64,000 nt of DNA from Trichosphaerium sp. ATCC 40318 (GCA_038496445.1 JALMLS010000211.1:1-64000); one strand, 5' to 3'; positions 23,276 through 35,256 are shown, counted from the first letter of the stretch. Translations and numbers: made by a program. The notes: a model not told the origin generated them from the sequence alone.

Positions 23276-25959
23276 TTTTCTCCGTGAATAAAAACCACAA
23301 GCCAATTTTTTTTATCAATTTTATTTTTTTGTCGTATGTGATCACATTTTTGGCATTACACAAACGTATATATACTTTTGTAGCTTGTACGCCTGTAAGG
23401 AATATATTCGTCATACATAAAAGGTAAACAAATGTTAATTTAAGCTGTATTTGAACGAGGAAAAGTCCTATTATTATTCGCCCTCCTTTTATTCTGGATA
23501 CGTAATATCCAAACGAAAAACCTTCATTTCAGCTACGTCTTAACGCGAATACTGCGATTTAAGTTTTTTTTTGTGCGTGCCAACGAATGTGTCGTGTCAG
23601 TACTGAAAAGCACTTAGAACCTTCGTTTTATCCACTTCAAGCTTTTACATATAACTAGCTGTACGCGTGAGGCACTACCAACCTGAGAAAACATGGCGTC
23701 TCTTCTCGACTCGTATAAATCTTATAGAACTACCTCAAATTACCTCTAAACCCCTAATTACGTGCTTTTTAACGTTCCGCGGGTGAATTTCTAAATCAGT
23801 ACAGTAATCTGCCGTCAGGTTTTTCCTGATGTGCGTTTTCAGCAATCGTATGGTATCCAGTCACAAGTTCTACATGTATTTGTGAGTTAACAACACATAT
23901 TGTAATTCTTAGTGTTCCAGAAAACTCTGTTTATCAAAAAAAACATTTAGGATTTTGGACGCGCAAAGGCGTTTGATGCCGACATTTTTTTACTTCGGGA
24001 TTGTACGAAGACAAGCGTTTTCACACGTGTTGGCGTGTGCTTCGTCATATTGTTACACAAGAACGTACCTTTCGGCGCTATAGGGAAAGTTCAGGCTAAA
24101 ACTACTTTCATGTTCTGTATTGGTCATGATGTATCTTACAGTGAGCCAAATAGTGTGACGTGACAAGTTTGAATAGGAGAAAATGTTTGGTCACCGAAAA
24201 ATTGTTCTCGATTGGATCGTCATACCTCCTCATCTCTTATTCTCACAGACACCTTCTTTAGCCATCACGGGTAGAGTTACGCGTATCTGATACTATCAGT
24301 GGCGATCTATAGTAACGAAGTATCCAGTCTCAACAGTACCTGTTCCCTTTTGGCTGGTCCATACGTACTACTAATACTAATACTAATACCCACAGTGTTT
24401 TAATAATCCGAGAATATGGATTTTTTTTTTAACTCTAAACTGGGCTGGCTACGTCCCACTACGCTCAACCTATACTAAGCGTCAGTGGTATGATGCTACA
24501 GAACATAAAAAAGCTGCAAAGAGTAACGGTACTACCTAATAGTTTCAATGGTGACGTACTTGTTCATATTGACAGTCGAAGTGTTTTTTTCAATTAAATA
24601 GTAGAATATAGTGCCAGTCTTGAGAAGTTGTACCAAACCAGCAACTGAATATTGGCGTAATAATAAAGAACATCTCCGAAAGTCAGATAAACAGCGATAG
24701 TTCCCGTTTGATTCGTATCTATTCATGATTGAGAGTCCGTACTTTTTCAAAAAAAAATCAAAAAGGATATTCTGTTTTTTTTTTTGTTTCGATAATTCTC
24801 GTGTAGGATTGCACAGTGGTACGTTCACATCATGTTTTTTTACTTCAAGCAGGTTAATCAGATCACATTAACATAAACTCCTCGGTGTTTTTCAATGGAG
24901 TACTGTTCGAGTTCCAGAAAACTGGTACGAGTTTCTTTTCTGTCTTGTCAAGAAAACAACTCTCCTATGATTTAATGTCATCTGCATCACTAAGCCTCTT
25001 CTAGCTTTATAAACAACTACGTGCTACGGGATGTTTTTAAATATGTAGTTTAACCATGTTCTCAACGGAATGGTAAAATATTCCTCTTTCTTGGGTATAA
25101 TCTAGAGCGGTTTGGCCATTCTCCTGTTTCTAGTTGTTTAGATGTGACTCATTGTTTCATGCACTACAATGATAACTTGTTTTAGATAAGTGCGGTGATG
25201 GTTTAGTCTGAAGCAACTTTGCGGGAAGGACAAACAACGACTCAAGAGGTGCTAAGGTTATTAAACCTCATAATTTTTTCAGAGTTCTTACAATATGCCC
25301 TGACAGTTGCACGTGCAAATGAATCTTCAAAGAAACAGCGAAACAGACGGATTACGTTTCCTTGTAGGAATCTTCTTCTAATGTACGTACATTTCCAAGT
25401 AAATATGTGATAAAGCTCTTAGAATTTTATAACTATCGTTCTATCATAAAAATGTCCCAGATTGATTGTTTGTCATTACATAAAATAATTTCACGTAAAT
25501 TAGAAGGTACGCTACTTTTTTGCTTGCGTCCACGATACAATACCTTGTTACTGTAACAGAATGTGATAAGAGGCGCCATCTCTTGAATTACTCATTATAT
25601 CGTATTAACAGTAGTACCTTCTAAGTTAAGGCAAGGCAGGCACTGTATTCTACCAACGTACTCGGAAAACTCAGTGTTTTTTATACACATGTAGAAATCA
25701 GATCTAGCTTCAACAGATGTTATCAACAAGCAGCAATCTGGTCCACCGCTTGTATGCAATTCGCAAGCTTGCAGCTGCGAAAGTTGAGCACTCCATGTGA
25801 TATGGTGGTATGAAACTACAGTGGATTGCGAAAGAAAAAGCAGGCGGTTCTTCCCACAATAAATAGTACCAAGTAGAGATGTTTCTCCGACTGATGCTTT
25901 AAACTGTCAACTTCAATCAAACTGTCGCTAGTCAGTCATTTTCTTCAATTATCGTAATA
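23276..25959. other. Long intergenic region (about 2.7 kb), no supported gene
   Basis: Only short interrupted frames are present. The best are a minus frame at about 24532-24828 and a plus frame at about 25219-25410. Neither has recognisable motifs or consistent splice junctions linking it to others. The region has several poly-T/poly-A runs and a short trinucleotide-like stretch near 24370 (actaatactaatactaatac). It may hold a degenerate gene or regulatory DNA for the flanking genes. Confidence 0.4.
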
Positions 25960-28900
25960 ATGGCTGAGGAAGCCACAAAACCTGTTCACGCAACAGAACG
26001 TTACCTCAGAAACCAATTAAAAGAGTTTGACACACTAGAAACACGTGTTAAAGAAGAGCTCCGGGAAGTTAACACACTATGCCAGAAATTAGCAAAAGAC
26101 GTTAAAGAACTCATTGAAGTACTTCTAGGTACGTATAATAACGCACGTGATTAATTTCTAAAATACTTTTTCATTTAAGACGATTCAAACCTTCCGTTAC
26201 TGCTTGATCCTTCTTCTGCGGGTGAAGACAAAGCTAAAACGATAGAGAGCACTGTTTCTGTTTGTACTACTTTAATAAACAGCGCTAATGAGTTTCTTAC
26301 TGAATGGTGTGATCTCAAGAGGCCTAAACACGGTAACTACGCTCAGGATAACTTCTTGGTTAGCTTTTACGGCTTTTTGCTTCTAAACTACTTGATAACT
26401 TCAAAACTAGGCTATTTACGACAGGTTAAACTCACTAGCAGATGACGATCATCGCTCAGCTTTGCCTGTATGGAAAGTAAAAGAATACGATATGGATGAG
26501 TTGCAGTCTACTTTTAACGACTTTGTTATACTACACATGCCGTATTTTACAGTGATCGTTTGGGTACGTCTATTATGCTTGAAGCTTGTTAACCGTTTTA
26601 ACGGAGAATCTTTGTATTCATTTAATGTGTTGTGTAGGTTGATGGACGTCATGAGAATAATCAAGTATGTACCACTAGTATTAATACAAAAAATGCGGAT
26701 ATTGTCTTTATCACGTGCGATTCACCGGGAGATGTAAGTAACGAAAGTAATTTTATGAGAATTTTAATGGTTTTTTTTTTGTAAAGTTGTTGAAGTTGTT
26801 GACAAAACATACTTCATATCTCACTGGTAGGGATGCTCACGGACGTGTTCGTATCATCACAGCAAGGTATGATAGTGTTATAGCTATTCGTCTTATCGGT
26901 TCATAGTGCATTCACTTCGGAAGATAGCTCTCAAACCATGACGGCAGCGGATCTTCTTAAGAGTTTGTCGGAAAAAAAGTTCACGGTAAACTACTAATAA
27001 TAGGAGCTTTTTTTAAAGGTTTTTCTAGGTTCCAGCACTTATTTATACTGGTAAAAGGAAAGCGAATGTATTAAGGAATAGTTATGGACATTTATCAAAA
27101 GCATATGGATCATGTTGTATTACCTTTATGGAGAAACATTTGATGAACTTTGTTACAATGTCAACAGTTTTTTGGATTGGAACTCAAGATGATGCTGTAC
27201 GGTTACACAATTGTTTTAATATCGTCTTTCGATTGCTTTTTCCTATTCTTTAATATACAATACTTCAGTTTTTACATTGATACAGATACTATAACAAGTA
27301 CTTTTGGTTCACAGACCTTAAAAAGGTTTATCTTTTTTCCCTTTTCGTTTTTTCCTCTTTTTTTCTTTTCGTTGCTTGGTTGCTCATTTATATGGGTAGC
27401 TAACGAAGAAGATAAAAAATAGCGGTATAGCCTTATACACTGCTGAAGAAGAGAAATGTAGCGCATCAAAGTTCATGAATGATTTAGAAACTCTACAAGA
27501 AAAAGAAAACGTGATAGTTGTTTTGAATATCGGTATGTCTTCGGGAAACTGGAGATTCTATGTGCTTGTTCTCATTGCATTGACATATTGAATCATTACT
27601 TGTCCATTTTTACGATACACCATGTCACTCCATCATTAGGAGTGATTACGTGGTATATTTATCTTTGACGTGATGAGAACAAGCACTTTTAACTTTCCCA
27701 TATTTTTATTTTTTTATTTTTGATAACTGACTACTTTTCTTAAAGATGCGAACATGGACGATAAAACTGTTGATGAACATGCCAAAGATCTTATTAAGTT
27801 ATATGCAAAATCAAAGTGTAAAATTGTAGTACATACACAGAGGGATGTATCATCGCAAACAATCGACAGATTAAACAAAAGTGATCGTGTTAAGGTACTC
27901 AATAATATTTTTTCCCTTTGATTTTTACTCACTTTCTTCTATCTTTAGATTACTAAGGATACTGTAAGTGGTAAGAGAGAAAGATCAAGTATTTGTTGTT
28001 TGGCAAAAGTTAGGCATAGCAGAATCGATTCTTGCATTATGATGAAGCGAACACCATCTCTTCAAGGTAAAGAAACTTTAGAAAAAAAAATAATATCTAA
28101 AACGTGTTTTTTTGACTTCTTTCTTTCAGAAATAATTGATGCACCAAAAAGTGGCACTTTGCATATTACGAGTATATCTTGTGCTGATCTTAAACCAAAG
28201 GATGCCGTACGTTTCCATCTGTTTTTTTGGACCTCTAAACTTTGACTCGGCTTGAAACACAGCTGTGAACTTCACGCTAATAACAAAATTCTGGCTACTG
28301 GGTTTTTTGGTTTTTATTTTCTTTATAGGGTGTGAGTTCAGATCCTTACGTTACACTTGTTATAAAAGGAAACGCAAGGTCAAAGATAAAAACAAGTGTT
28401 ATTAAAAAAAATTTGAACCCAGTGTGGAAAGGACTCGATTGGAAAATGTAAGTGCTATTTTGTTGATTACTAAAACAACCCTTTTACTCTTACGCTTTAA
28501 TACTCTTTGCAAGCTCACCACCTTAACTTTTTTTGTTATTTAAGACAAGCACACACGACAGATACTTTAACATTAGAGGTTTTTGATTGGTACTACTACC
28601 CCCGCTTTGTTGCCTGGCAGCAAACAATTTCGACTTTTTTTTTGGTTCATGTCCTTACAGTTTGCTTAAATCAGTGCCACCAGTGAACTGTTGACAAAGC
28701 GAAAAAAATAATACCAACCTTAAAGAAGTTTTCTATTTTTGTGTGGGCTCTTACTACTGAGCACAGCTGGTTTCTTGTTTGTTTGAAATTGAAGCAAAAA
28801 ATTGATAAATTATCTTTAGGAATTTAGTAACAGCAAGATCCTTTGAAGGCCGTATTTCTATTCACCTTCCACAGCTAGCTGTTGAACAAAGTAAAATACC

Positions 28901-29081
28901 AGAAGGAGAATTCCCTAGCTTAACATTTACATTACAACCGGCACGTGATTTTGAAGAACAGATTGTAATCAACATCCAAGAGATTCTCATATTTTTTTTA
29001 ATTTAGAAAGATAAAAGTAAGAAAGATAAAGTATCTGGGACAATCACTATTGATATGCGCTTTGATGATTTAAACTTTTAA
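25960..29081 (+). CDS. C2-domain protein with N-terminal helical region
   Basis: Starts at ATG 25960 with a highly charged helical segment (LKEFDTLETRVKEELREVNT), spliced at 26128 to LLDDSNLPLLLDPSSAG. A middle part reads AYGSCCITFMEKHLMNF and ENVIVVLNIDANMDDK. Near the C-terminus is a C2 domain: SGTLHITSISCADLKPKDA, then SDPYVTLVIKG, then KTSVIKKNLNPVWKG, the canonical first strands with SDPYV and NPxW. It ends SGTITIDMRFDDLNF at TAA 29079-29081. C2 domains bind phospholipid, often with Ca2+; the Asp in SDPYV and the preceding loop Asp are present, so Ca2+ binding is possible. The second half of the C2 is poorly resolved in my reading. I do not recognise the protein as a whole. Several middle exon boundaries between 26.3 and 27.7 kb are uncertain. 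Confidence 0.75.
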
Positions 29082-29620
29082 AAGTATCAATACCAATAAT
29101 AATAATAAAAAAATAATGAGAACCTAAGTTGACATTGCGTAATTTGTACAAAACGACTCAAAACTGAAGTCATTCATTCGACTTTTCCATAAAAACGGAA
29201 GAATGAAATTAGGACCTACCGGTCCTATTCTTCTTCAAAGGACACCTCGCTTCTTAAGTAGTAGGTGAGGGTAGAGCTGTATAGATTGAGGCTATGTCAT
29301 CTGAGAAAGAGGAAAGTCTATGTCGTGTACTTCCACTTCAATTCATGTTTGCAACCTTTAAAGATCCGACAACCTCCGGTTGTATTCTCGCACTTTTGGG
29401 CAAACAAAATAATAAAAAACTGCTAATAAACTTGAGAAATAATTATGCTTTAACATTTTTAGGCTGTAATGGTAATAAAGCAGACCGTGTTTCTCTATTG
29501 ATACAGTAAATGAGTTGAAAAAAAAAACTACAAACAGAAAAAAAAACTCCCAAATGCGGAATTAAAAACTTAAGTATTTCCTAATTTGGCAGCATAAAAC
29601 TAAAACAACGAACACGAAAG
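29082..29620. other. Intergenic region with a small ORF
   Basis: A 71-codon plus-strand ORF (29294-29509, beginning MSSEKEESLCRVLPLQF) is the only open frame of note. It has no recognisable domain and I cannot tell whether it is a gene. Otherwise the stretch is AT-rich flank with A-runs after the C2 gene. Confidence 0.35.
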
Positions 29621-30944
29621 ATGCAACTCTATAAAGCTATCCTTGCTTCATTGTGTTTTATAGTCGTATTCACACAACTCACAGTTGCTCAAACGCTAGT
29701 ACATGAATTTAACTTGAATGGAAACTTAAACGATGACGTGGGTACCGCGTACGTATTTATTAGCGTTTAAAGTCGATTTGTATACCTCTACATTCTCGAG
29801 AATGTGTTGTAGGCTTATACTCCACTACTACGACGCACAAATAGTGCTATTCTAGCACTTAGAGTGCAAAGTAGTGGAATTTTAAGAAAGACGAAGTAAA
29901 ACTGTTTAGCGACTTTTCTATGCTGCTTAATCTCATGTGCAAGGTTTTCCCTACGTATATAGCTTAAGTAGGGTAGAAAACTCCTCAACAAGTTATCCTT
30001 TTTTTTTTTTTCGGGCACACGTGTATTTTAAAATACTTATTCGTCTTTTTTTTTAGACAGGCAACACTGGTGGCTCCTGAACAGTACATTGACCAATCTT
30101 GTTTAAATTTACCACAAAGGAGTGCATCTAATGGTTTCAGAATTTCGAGTTTATCGTCCTCACTTGGCTCTGCATACACAATCATTTTGAATTTTAGTTT
30201 TATGGCTAGCGGTAATGGAAAACTAATAGAATGGACTACCAACGACGATGAAGGCCTTTATTTACAAACAGATAAAGTACAGCTCGCAGAAAGATTTGGA
30301 TCTTCTTATCTAACGGAGGAGTTTACTAGTACAAACATTTCAGTTTATTTAGCGTAAGTACATCTGTTTCCATAAACAGAAATTTGATCGGGAATTGCTT
30401 TATTTTTATTAATGCCTTACTGCTTAGGTACGACAGTTTAACACAATTTACTACATTTGGTCTTGTTGGTGATATGACAGTACAGGCAAATGCTACTTCA
30501 GGGCTTCCAAGATTACCTAGTACACTTGTACTTTTCTCAGATAAGGAAATTCTTTCAGCTCAATATCCGGTATGTGTAGATAGTATCTTGTTCTATTCTG
30601 GATTTTTTGTACCAACCTTAAGTCCAACAACATTAAGCCCAACAACATCAAGCCCAACGACGTCTAGTCCAACAGTAAGCCCTACAACATCAAGTCCAAC
30701 AACGTTAAGTCCAACAACGTCAAGTCCAACATCAAGCCCAACGACGTCTAGTCCAACATCAAGCCCAACAACATCGAGTCCATCAATACAGAGCCCTACA
30801 ATCCCACCTACAACATCAATCCCAACAGCACCTTTATCAACTGTTACACCAACTGGAGAAACAATAACATCTGTATGTAGTTTCGTTGTACCATCTTTCA
30901 TATTGGTCTCCGTGATACTATTGACCCAACTACAGCTTGTTTAG
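29621..30944 (+). CDS. Secreted, probably GPI-anchored protein with Pro/Thr/Ser stalk
   Basis: ATG 29621 begins a classical signal peptide (LYKAILASLCFIVVFTQLTV, cleavage likely after AQ). The first exon ends at about 29749; a 300-base intron follows and the frame resumes QATLVAPEQY at about 30058. The ectodomain (about 210 residues) has a beta-rich pattern (FRISSLSSSLGSAYTIILNF, LQTDKVQLAERFG) reminiscent of a laminin-G/concanavalin-like lectin fold. It leads into a stalk of SPTTSSPTT-type repeats (30609-30790). The last 25 residues are hydrophobic (CSFVVPSFILVSVILLTQ) and end shortly after, with no cytoplasmic tail, which fits a GPI-attachment signal. It is probably a cell-surface or matrix protein. 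The lectin fold is inferred; the signal peptide, stalk and hydrophobic end are seen. Confidence 0.8.
30609..30790 (+). repeat. Coding tandem repeat, Ser-Pro-Thr-Thr stalk
   Basis: Imperfect tandem repeats of 12-18 bases (variants of agcccaacaacatca) encode SPTTSSPTT units inside the surface-protein gene. Such stalks are usually heavily O-glycosylated and length-polymorphic. Confidence 0.85.
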
Positions 30945-31568
30945 TTGAAAATAAACACAAGAGTGGATTCTCAAACCCAGTTTTTTTTTGTTGGTAAAGC
31001 GCGGATGAAAGCGAAGTGTGTAGTTTGGGTAAACTGCTGCGAGTCTCAAAAATTAAAAAGGGAAGCACTCAAGATTGGCTATGGGTTTCGCTTCAGGATA
31101 CATAAAGCTACAGTATCTAATCACATGCTCACGTGATCTCCTAAATTGTTGTATGTAGTTTTCATCAAAAAGTAGTTTTCCATATCAATTCTTCCAGCAT
31201 GCTATCTGATACTGTTTGACATCCTTCCAGTGGTATAAAGTTGATAGCTTCGGCCTTTGGCGAATAAACGAGACTGGCTTTAACTTGAGCATGTTTTCAT
31301 CGAATGCTACTTGTGATCTGTGCATTTCTTGTTTTTCTCTGTAAAAAAAACTGTGGACAAAATGTACAACTGAAAGATCTGTATGTAATAACTAGATTAT
31401 AGATTGTAAGGTCGACTAGCATTAGAGAGTTTACTATTTATTATATGATTATGAGGTATGATATGTTCATTTGCTTACACTGAAAAGAGAAGTAACAGTC
31501 ACGTGTCAAGATTTTGTCGGCCAATGCGTGAATGGATGAATACAAAGTAGATATCTGTGCGGGAAACA
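30945..31568. other. Convergent intergenic region
   Basis: About 620 bases with no supportable exon between two convergent genes. Short frames present here look like chance. Confidence 0.5.
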
Positions 31569-32240
31569 TCAAAGTCCAGAAGAGTTGTCTTCACCTACAA
31601 GAGGTGTAACATGTTTTAGATTGCGTACAGCAGACACCAGGAGGAATTTAGAGTACAAGCAGTGTAGGTTAGTTGCAATAAAGCCAGGTGTGAAATCTCC
31701 AAGAGCAGAGCCGAAGCGGCATTCTAGTGATCCTGATTCTTCATTTGTGCTTATAGAGAGCCACGAACGACCTTTGCCTATACTGTAACCAAGTATTGCT
31801 TCTTTTTCATTGCGTCTGAGAACCTTAAAAATGGCAACTTGATCGTTTGGTTCAAAGTCCGTTTTAAGAATCTCACTGGTTTCCAGGTTGTTACATACGT
31901 TTGTAGGTACTGTGGTCCTTAATATGAAGCGCTCCAAAGAAAAAATAGGGCTGGTGTAGAAAGAACGCAAGTAAAGTGTTGTAAGCTCGTTTAATCCACT
32001 AGTTTTCGCGATTTGAAGCATTTTTGCGCTATTTTGTTCGTCAAGTTTATAAACGAACTCATCTGCGTAAGTACACTCATCTGTGTCATAATAATCATGT
32101 AGAAATGATGTATTACCCACAGGGACTTTTTCAACGGGTGAAATATAGTTATAAGCGTAAACCCATGTTCCTATTCCAGTTATTGCTGCAGTGTACTTAA
32201 ACACTAGCCAATTGAAGTTTCTTGCAGCATAGGTGGCCAT
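31569..32240 (-). CDS. Intronless protein with an N-terminal membrane segment, unknown function
   Basis: A 223-codon frame begins at ATG 32240 (the frame extends 20 codons upstream to 32300, but without an ATG). Residues about 8-33 (NFNWLVFKYTAAITGIGTWV) form one membrane span after a short basic N-terminus, which could be a mitochondrial or signal-anchor sequence. The rest is soluble: an N-terminal acidic/aromatic part (YYDTDECTYADEFVYKLDEQ) and a C-terminal beta-rich part (ILKTDFEPNDQVAIFKVLRR, RSWLSISTNEESGSLECRFG). The C-terminal pattern looks like a DUF-type polyketide-cyclase or heme-binding barrel but I do not recognise a family. Lack of introns over 670 bases is unusual for this neighbourhood. 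Confidence 0.6.
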   Translation of the reverse strand: MATYAARNFNWLVFKYTAAITGIGTWVYAYNYISPVEKVPVGNTSFLHDYYDTDECTYADEFVYKLDEQNSAKMLQIAKTSGLNELTTLYLRSFYTSPIFSLERFILRTTVPTNVCNNLETSEILKTDFEPNDQVAIFKVLRRNEKEAILGYSIGKGRSWLSISTNEESGSLECRFGSALGDFTPGFIATNLHCLYSKFLLVSAVRNLKHVTPLVGEDNSSGL

Positions 32241-32610
32241 CCTGGTAGAAGTTACTGAGTTTAACAAAGAGGTTTCTCTGAACCAAACCTTTATTTTCAC
32301 GTGATTGATTGAGTATTCGTCCTAACTATTCATTTGACGTTCAGCGTCAATTGCAGATAAGCAACCGTAATTACTCACTTGGCTTACAAGAACTGAGTAT
32401 AGTTTCTGAGCCATAACAACTTGCTAAAGTATGTGGGCTGAGCAAATGGAGAACAATAGGTCTATTCACTGTTGCAAGGTCTCCATGATGGCCACTAGTT
32501 GAGCCTCACAGTAGAATACTATCGAATCAAAACTTGATAATATGCCAGCATGTGACATGGTGTGCCTTGACCTTGGCTTCATGGCACACGTTTTGTACTA
32601 GAGTTCATAT
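32241..32610. other. Intergenic region
   Basis: Upstream region of the minus-strand gene plus about 250 bases before the peptidase pseudogene fragment. No gene is seen. A CACGTG site lies at about 32300, 60 bases upstream of the start codon at 32240. Confidence 0.45.
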
Positions 32611-33272
32611 AAGAAAATGGAAGACTGTTGCACTTGTTTAAATGAAGAAGAATTTAAGAAAGAAAAAACAGTAACAAACGAAATGTATACAGCCATACAC
32701 GATACTATCAATCCTCCTGTTGAGATGACTTTTTGGACAGCCATTCATTATCTAGAACTAGATATTGTGTTGCTGTGCACGGCTACATTACCATTACAAA
32801 GGCTATTCCAAGATGGTATTTTGTCACCTTGTAATTTTTTTTCAGGTCAACGTGAATATCCAAACGGCGCTTTCTATGGAGGTGTTACACTTCAACCAAG
32901 TCATAAACTATTGATTGAATAGCTCAAGAAAAATATAGCATCAATGGCAAAGCACATTGTCCATATAGATGTACACACTGGTTATGGTACAGAAAGACCA
33001 ATTTTTTTATTTATTGTCTAACATGGCTTTACAGGAAAATACATGGAAGATATTCTCATACGTAATGGAGATAGGAGTCGATTTACTCCAGAATTTACCA
33101 AATTAATGGGTGAAGAGCTTGTAGACTTTGCATCTAGTGGAGGATATGAAACTCCAGCAAATTGTCAATCTTTTCTTTTTTTTCTTGCATTTTTCTGGTT
33201 TTTGTTGTCCTTGTTTAAGTTATGGTTAAAGAGATGTTATTGATAGTGATGGACTTGGTGCTATAACTAACC
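32611..33272 (+). pseudogene. 3'-half fragment of a DUF2817/M14-like peptidase gene
   Basis: This segment duplicates the middle of the intact gene at 51899-53577 (source about 52166-52829) in opposite orientation, introns included. Shared blocks are EEEFKKEKTVTNEMYTAIHD, QREYPNGAFYGGVTLQPSHK, HIVHIDVHTGYG and the exon GDRSRFTPEFTKLMGEEL. It is dead: the Trp codon after LLIE has become TAG; the donor gtaacg of the preceding intron is deleted; the N-terminal zinc-ligand exon is absent; and homology stops abruptly after DGLGAIT, losing the catalytic Glu region. Divergence is visibly higher than in the Furry duplication, so this copy is older. Confidence 0.9.
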
Positions 33273-33370
33273 GTAAAAAATTATCGTTGTACAGCTTTAT
33301 AACTGGCTTCCTTAAAACTTCAGCAAGCCACAGACCGATGCCTTTCAGATACAAAACAATACAATCTACA

Positions 33371-33497
33371 CTATTGACTTGAGGTTTGTTTGTTTGGTTT
33401 ATTTTGATTAAGCAAAGCTTACTCAAGGCGCATATTACGTTACATTATATAGTACAACACAAGCTCTCCATAGAACCTGGAACTATTGACTTGAGGT
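33371..33497. repeat. 15-base direct repeat pair
   Basis: The sequence ctattgacttgaggt occurs at 33371-33385 and again at 33483-33497, just left of the MITE-like element. It may mark an old insertion or recombination scar. Confidence 0.6.
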
Positions 33498-33517
33498 GAT
33501 ACTAAATTGGGGATATA

Positions 33518-33750
33518 GTTTTTTCCGAATTTTCCGAAAACAAAAATTCGAAAGTGTAGAAAGATGCATAGCTAGGGCAGTCCACTAAACTAGAAAGCGC
33601 CTGGTTCACTTACGGTCGGGTCCTCGCTGTGCTCGGAACTAGAACCCGACCTTTGTTCACATATAGTGATCCATTGGTGGGTATAGGCATTCGGTTTTTG
33701 TATCGAATTCTATTTTTTCGAATTTTTCTTTCGAAAAATTCGGAAAAAAC
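33518..33750. mobile_element. MITE-like element with about 36-base terminal inverted repeats
   Basis: The left end gttttttccgaattttccg matches the reverse complement of the right end (gttttttccgaatttttcga), and the similarity runs about 36 bases inward. The element is about 233 bases, has no ORF, and contains an inner perfect 8-base hairpin (ggtcgggt 33614-33621 / acccgacc 33644-33651). This is the usual structure of a non-autonomous DNA transposon. I could not define a convincing target-site duplication, and the parent transposase is not in the window. Confidence 0.7.
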
Positions 33751-33930
33751 GTGGGTACGATAAATTGGTCAAAGAGGATCATCACATAATTTTATCAGCG
33801 ACTCAAGTCGGCTACCAACCTGACAAAGTACGCTTTGTTAACACCTAACCTATACACTTTATTTTGTAAATTAGAAGTAGTTAAACGTGCCATACTTGTA
33901 TTTCGTTTAAAGGAACTACTGTAGGCCCAT

Positions 33931-35037
33931 ATGGAAAAAAGAAAGCTCGCAGCACCCGAGCTGTGTACCATTAAACTTTTAGATATTCCAACAGAGATAC
34001 TCGCTTATTTGTTCAAGTTTTCTGACGATATTGATCGATATTCTGTTTCTCAAAGCTGTAAAGGGTTATCTGATATAATACATCACCACGTGGGTTATAA
34101 CGTAATAATAATTCGATCAAGTGCAGATTGTTCTCGTCTCTCAGGAAGTCCTCTTCTAAGGAACTCTAAAATAACTTTTTCTGGGTGTGAACCTAAAGAT
34201 GAAGACTTTGCTTTTCTTTCAGGTGTTCATACACTAGGAATCTACAACAATACAAATGTTACAGATATAGGACTTAAGAACATCTGTGGTGTTCGTGGCT
34301 TATGGTTGTACAACCTACCAAAGCTAACAAACTCGTGGATAAAACCACTTTCTAAACACCTTGACACTGTTTACATATATAACGTTCCTGGAGTTACAGA
34401 GGCTGGCATGAAAGAGCTTGCTGGGATATCAGATATAAACCTGGCTGATTCCAAAGTAACAGATGATGTGTTGTCTGCGTTTTCTGGAGTACACGCCATA
34501 GATTTGAATGGTTGTGAGCTCATTACAGATAAAGGCGTTTCTGCTTTGGCTGGAGTACACACGATTGGCTTGGCAAATACATCAGTTACTGATAAAGGAA
34601 TTTCAGTATTAGCCGGAGTTCATACCATAAACTTGATGGATTGTTCATTCATCACTGATGACGGCATTTCAGCTTTGGTGGGCGTACGCAACATCAATTT
34701 GGGGAATACAGAAGTAACTGATAAAGGTGTTCTAGCACTATCTAAATCCTCAACACGTGTTCATATTATAAATTTGCAGAATACATCAGTTACTGATAAA
34801 AGCATCTCTGCGTTGGTTGGTATACATCAGATTAATCTATCCGGATGTAAAGGTATACAAGGATCATGTATGAAAAGTCTTGCCGGTGCTCATAGCATTG
34901 ATATGACATACACAAACGCAACAGATGATTGGCTTATTCCACTGTCAGGTGTTAAGGTATTGAAGCTGTATGGTTGTAAGTTTACAAGGAAAGGTTATGT
35001 TATGGCAAGAGAAAGGAGTGAATCGGGCATAGAATAG
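33931..35037 (+). CDS. F-box / leucine-rich-repeat protein, intronless
   Basis: A single uninterrupted exon of 368 codons. Residues about 16-55 are an F-box (LLDIPTEILAYLFKFSDDID...VSQSCKGLSDII). About eleven degenerate LRRs follow with the core VTDKGISxLAGVHTINLxxT. It is a paralogue of the gene at 5766-7876 (same F-box plus 'VTDxGIxALAGVHxI' grammar, same HHxVGY motif after the F-box) but much more diverged between repeats. A role as an SCF-type substrate adaptor is inferred from architecture. Compared with surrounding genes the lack of introns is striking and suggests acquisition by retroposition or from a DNA virus. Confidence 0.85.
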   Translation: MEKRKLAAPELCTIKLLDIPTEILAYLFKFSDDIDRYSVSQSCKGLSDIIHHHVGYNVIIIRSSADCSRLSGSPLLRNSKITFSGCEPKDEDFAFLSGVHTLGIYNNTNVTDIGLKNICGVRGLWLYNLPKLTNSWIKPLSKHLDTVYIYNVPGVTEAGMKELAGISDINLADSKVTDDVLSAFSGVHAIDLNGCELITDKGVSALAGVHTIGLANTSVTDKGISVLAGVHTINLMDCSFITDDGISALVGVRNINLGNTEVTDKGVLALSKSSTRVHIINLQNTSVTDKSISALVGIHQINLSGCKGIQGSCMKSLAGAHSIDMTYTNATDDWLIPLSGVKVLKLYGCKFTRKGYVMARERSESGIE

Positions 35038-35256
35038 ATACTTGGTGAATTAAAAAGAAAACAGAACATGAGTAGACTACCGAAAACTATCTTGATATTT
35101 CTAGTCTACAAAAGACCTGTTCACCACGAAGTCCAAGACACTGTCTCAAACAAAAAAATGGAAAAAAAATCAGATTTAATTACCATGAACACGTGGTATC
35201 TTTTCGGAAAACAAAACTCTTTCTTATTCATTTTCTTTAATAAACTACATTCAATT

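Noticed and set aside
23281-23305. A longer N-terminus for the bZIP protein starting at 23305.
   Set aside because: The codon at 23305 is TTG; the first ATG is at 23275.
32241-32300. A start at 32300 for the intronless membrane protein.
   Set aside because: The codon there is GTG; the first in-frame ATG is at 32240, directly before the membrane segment.
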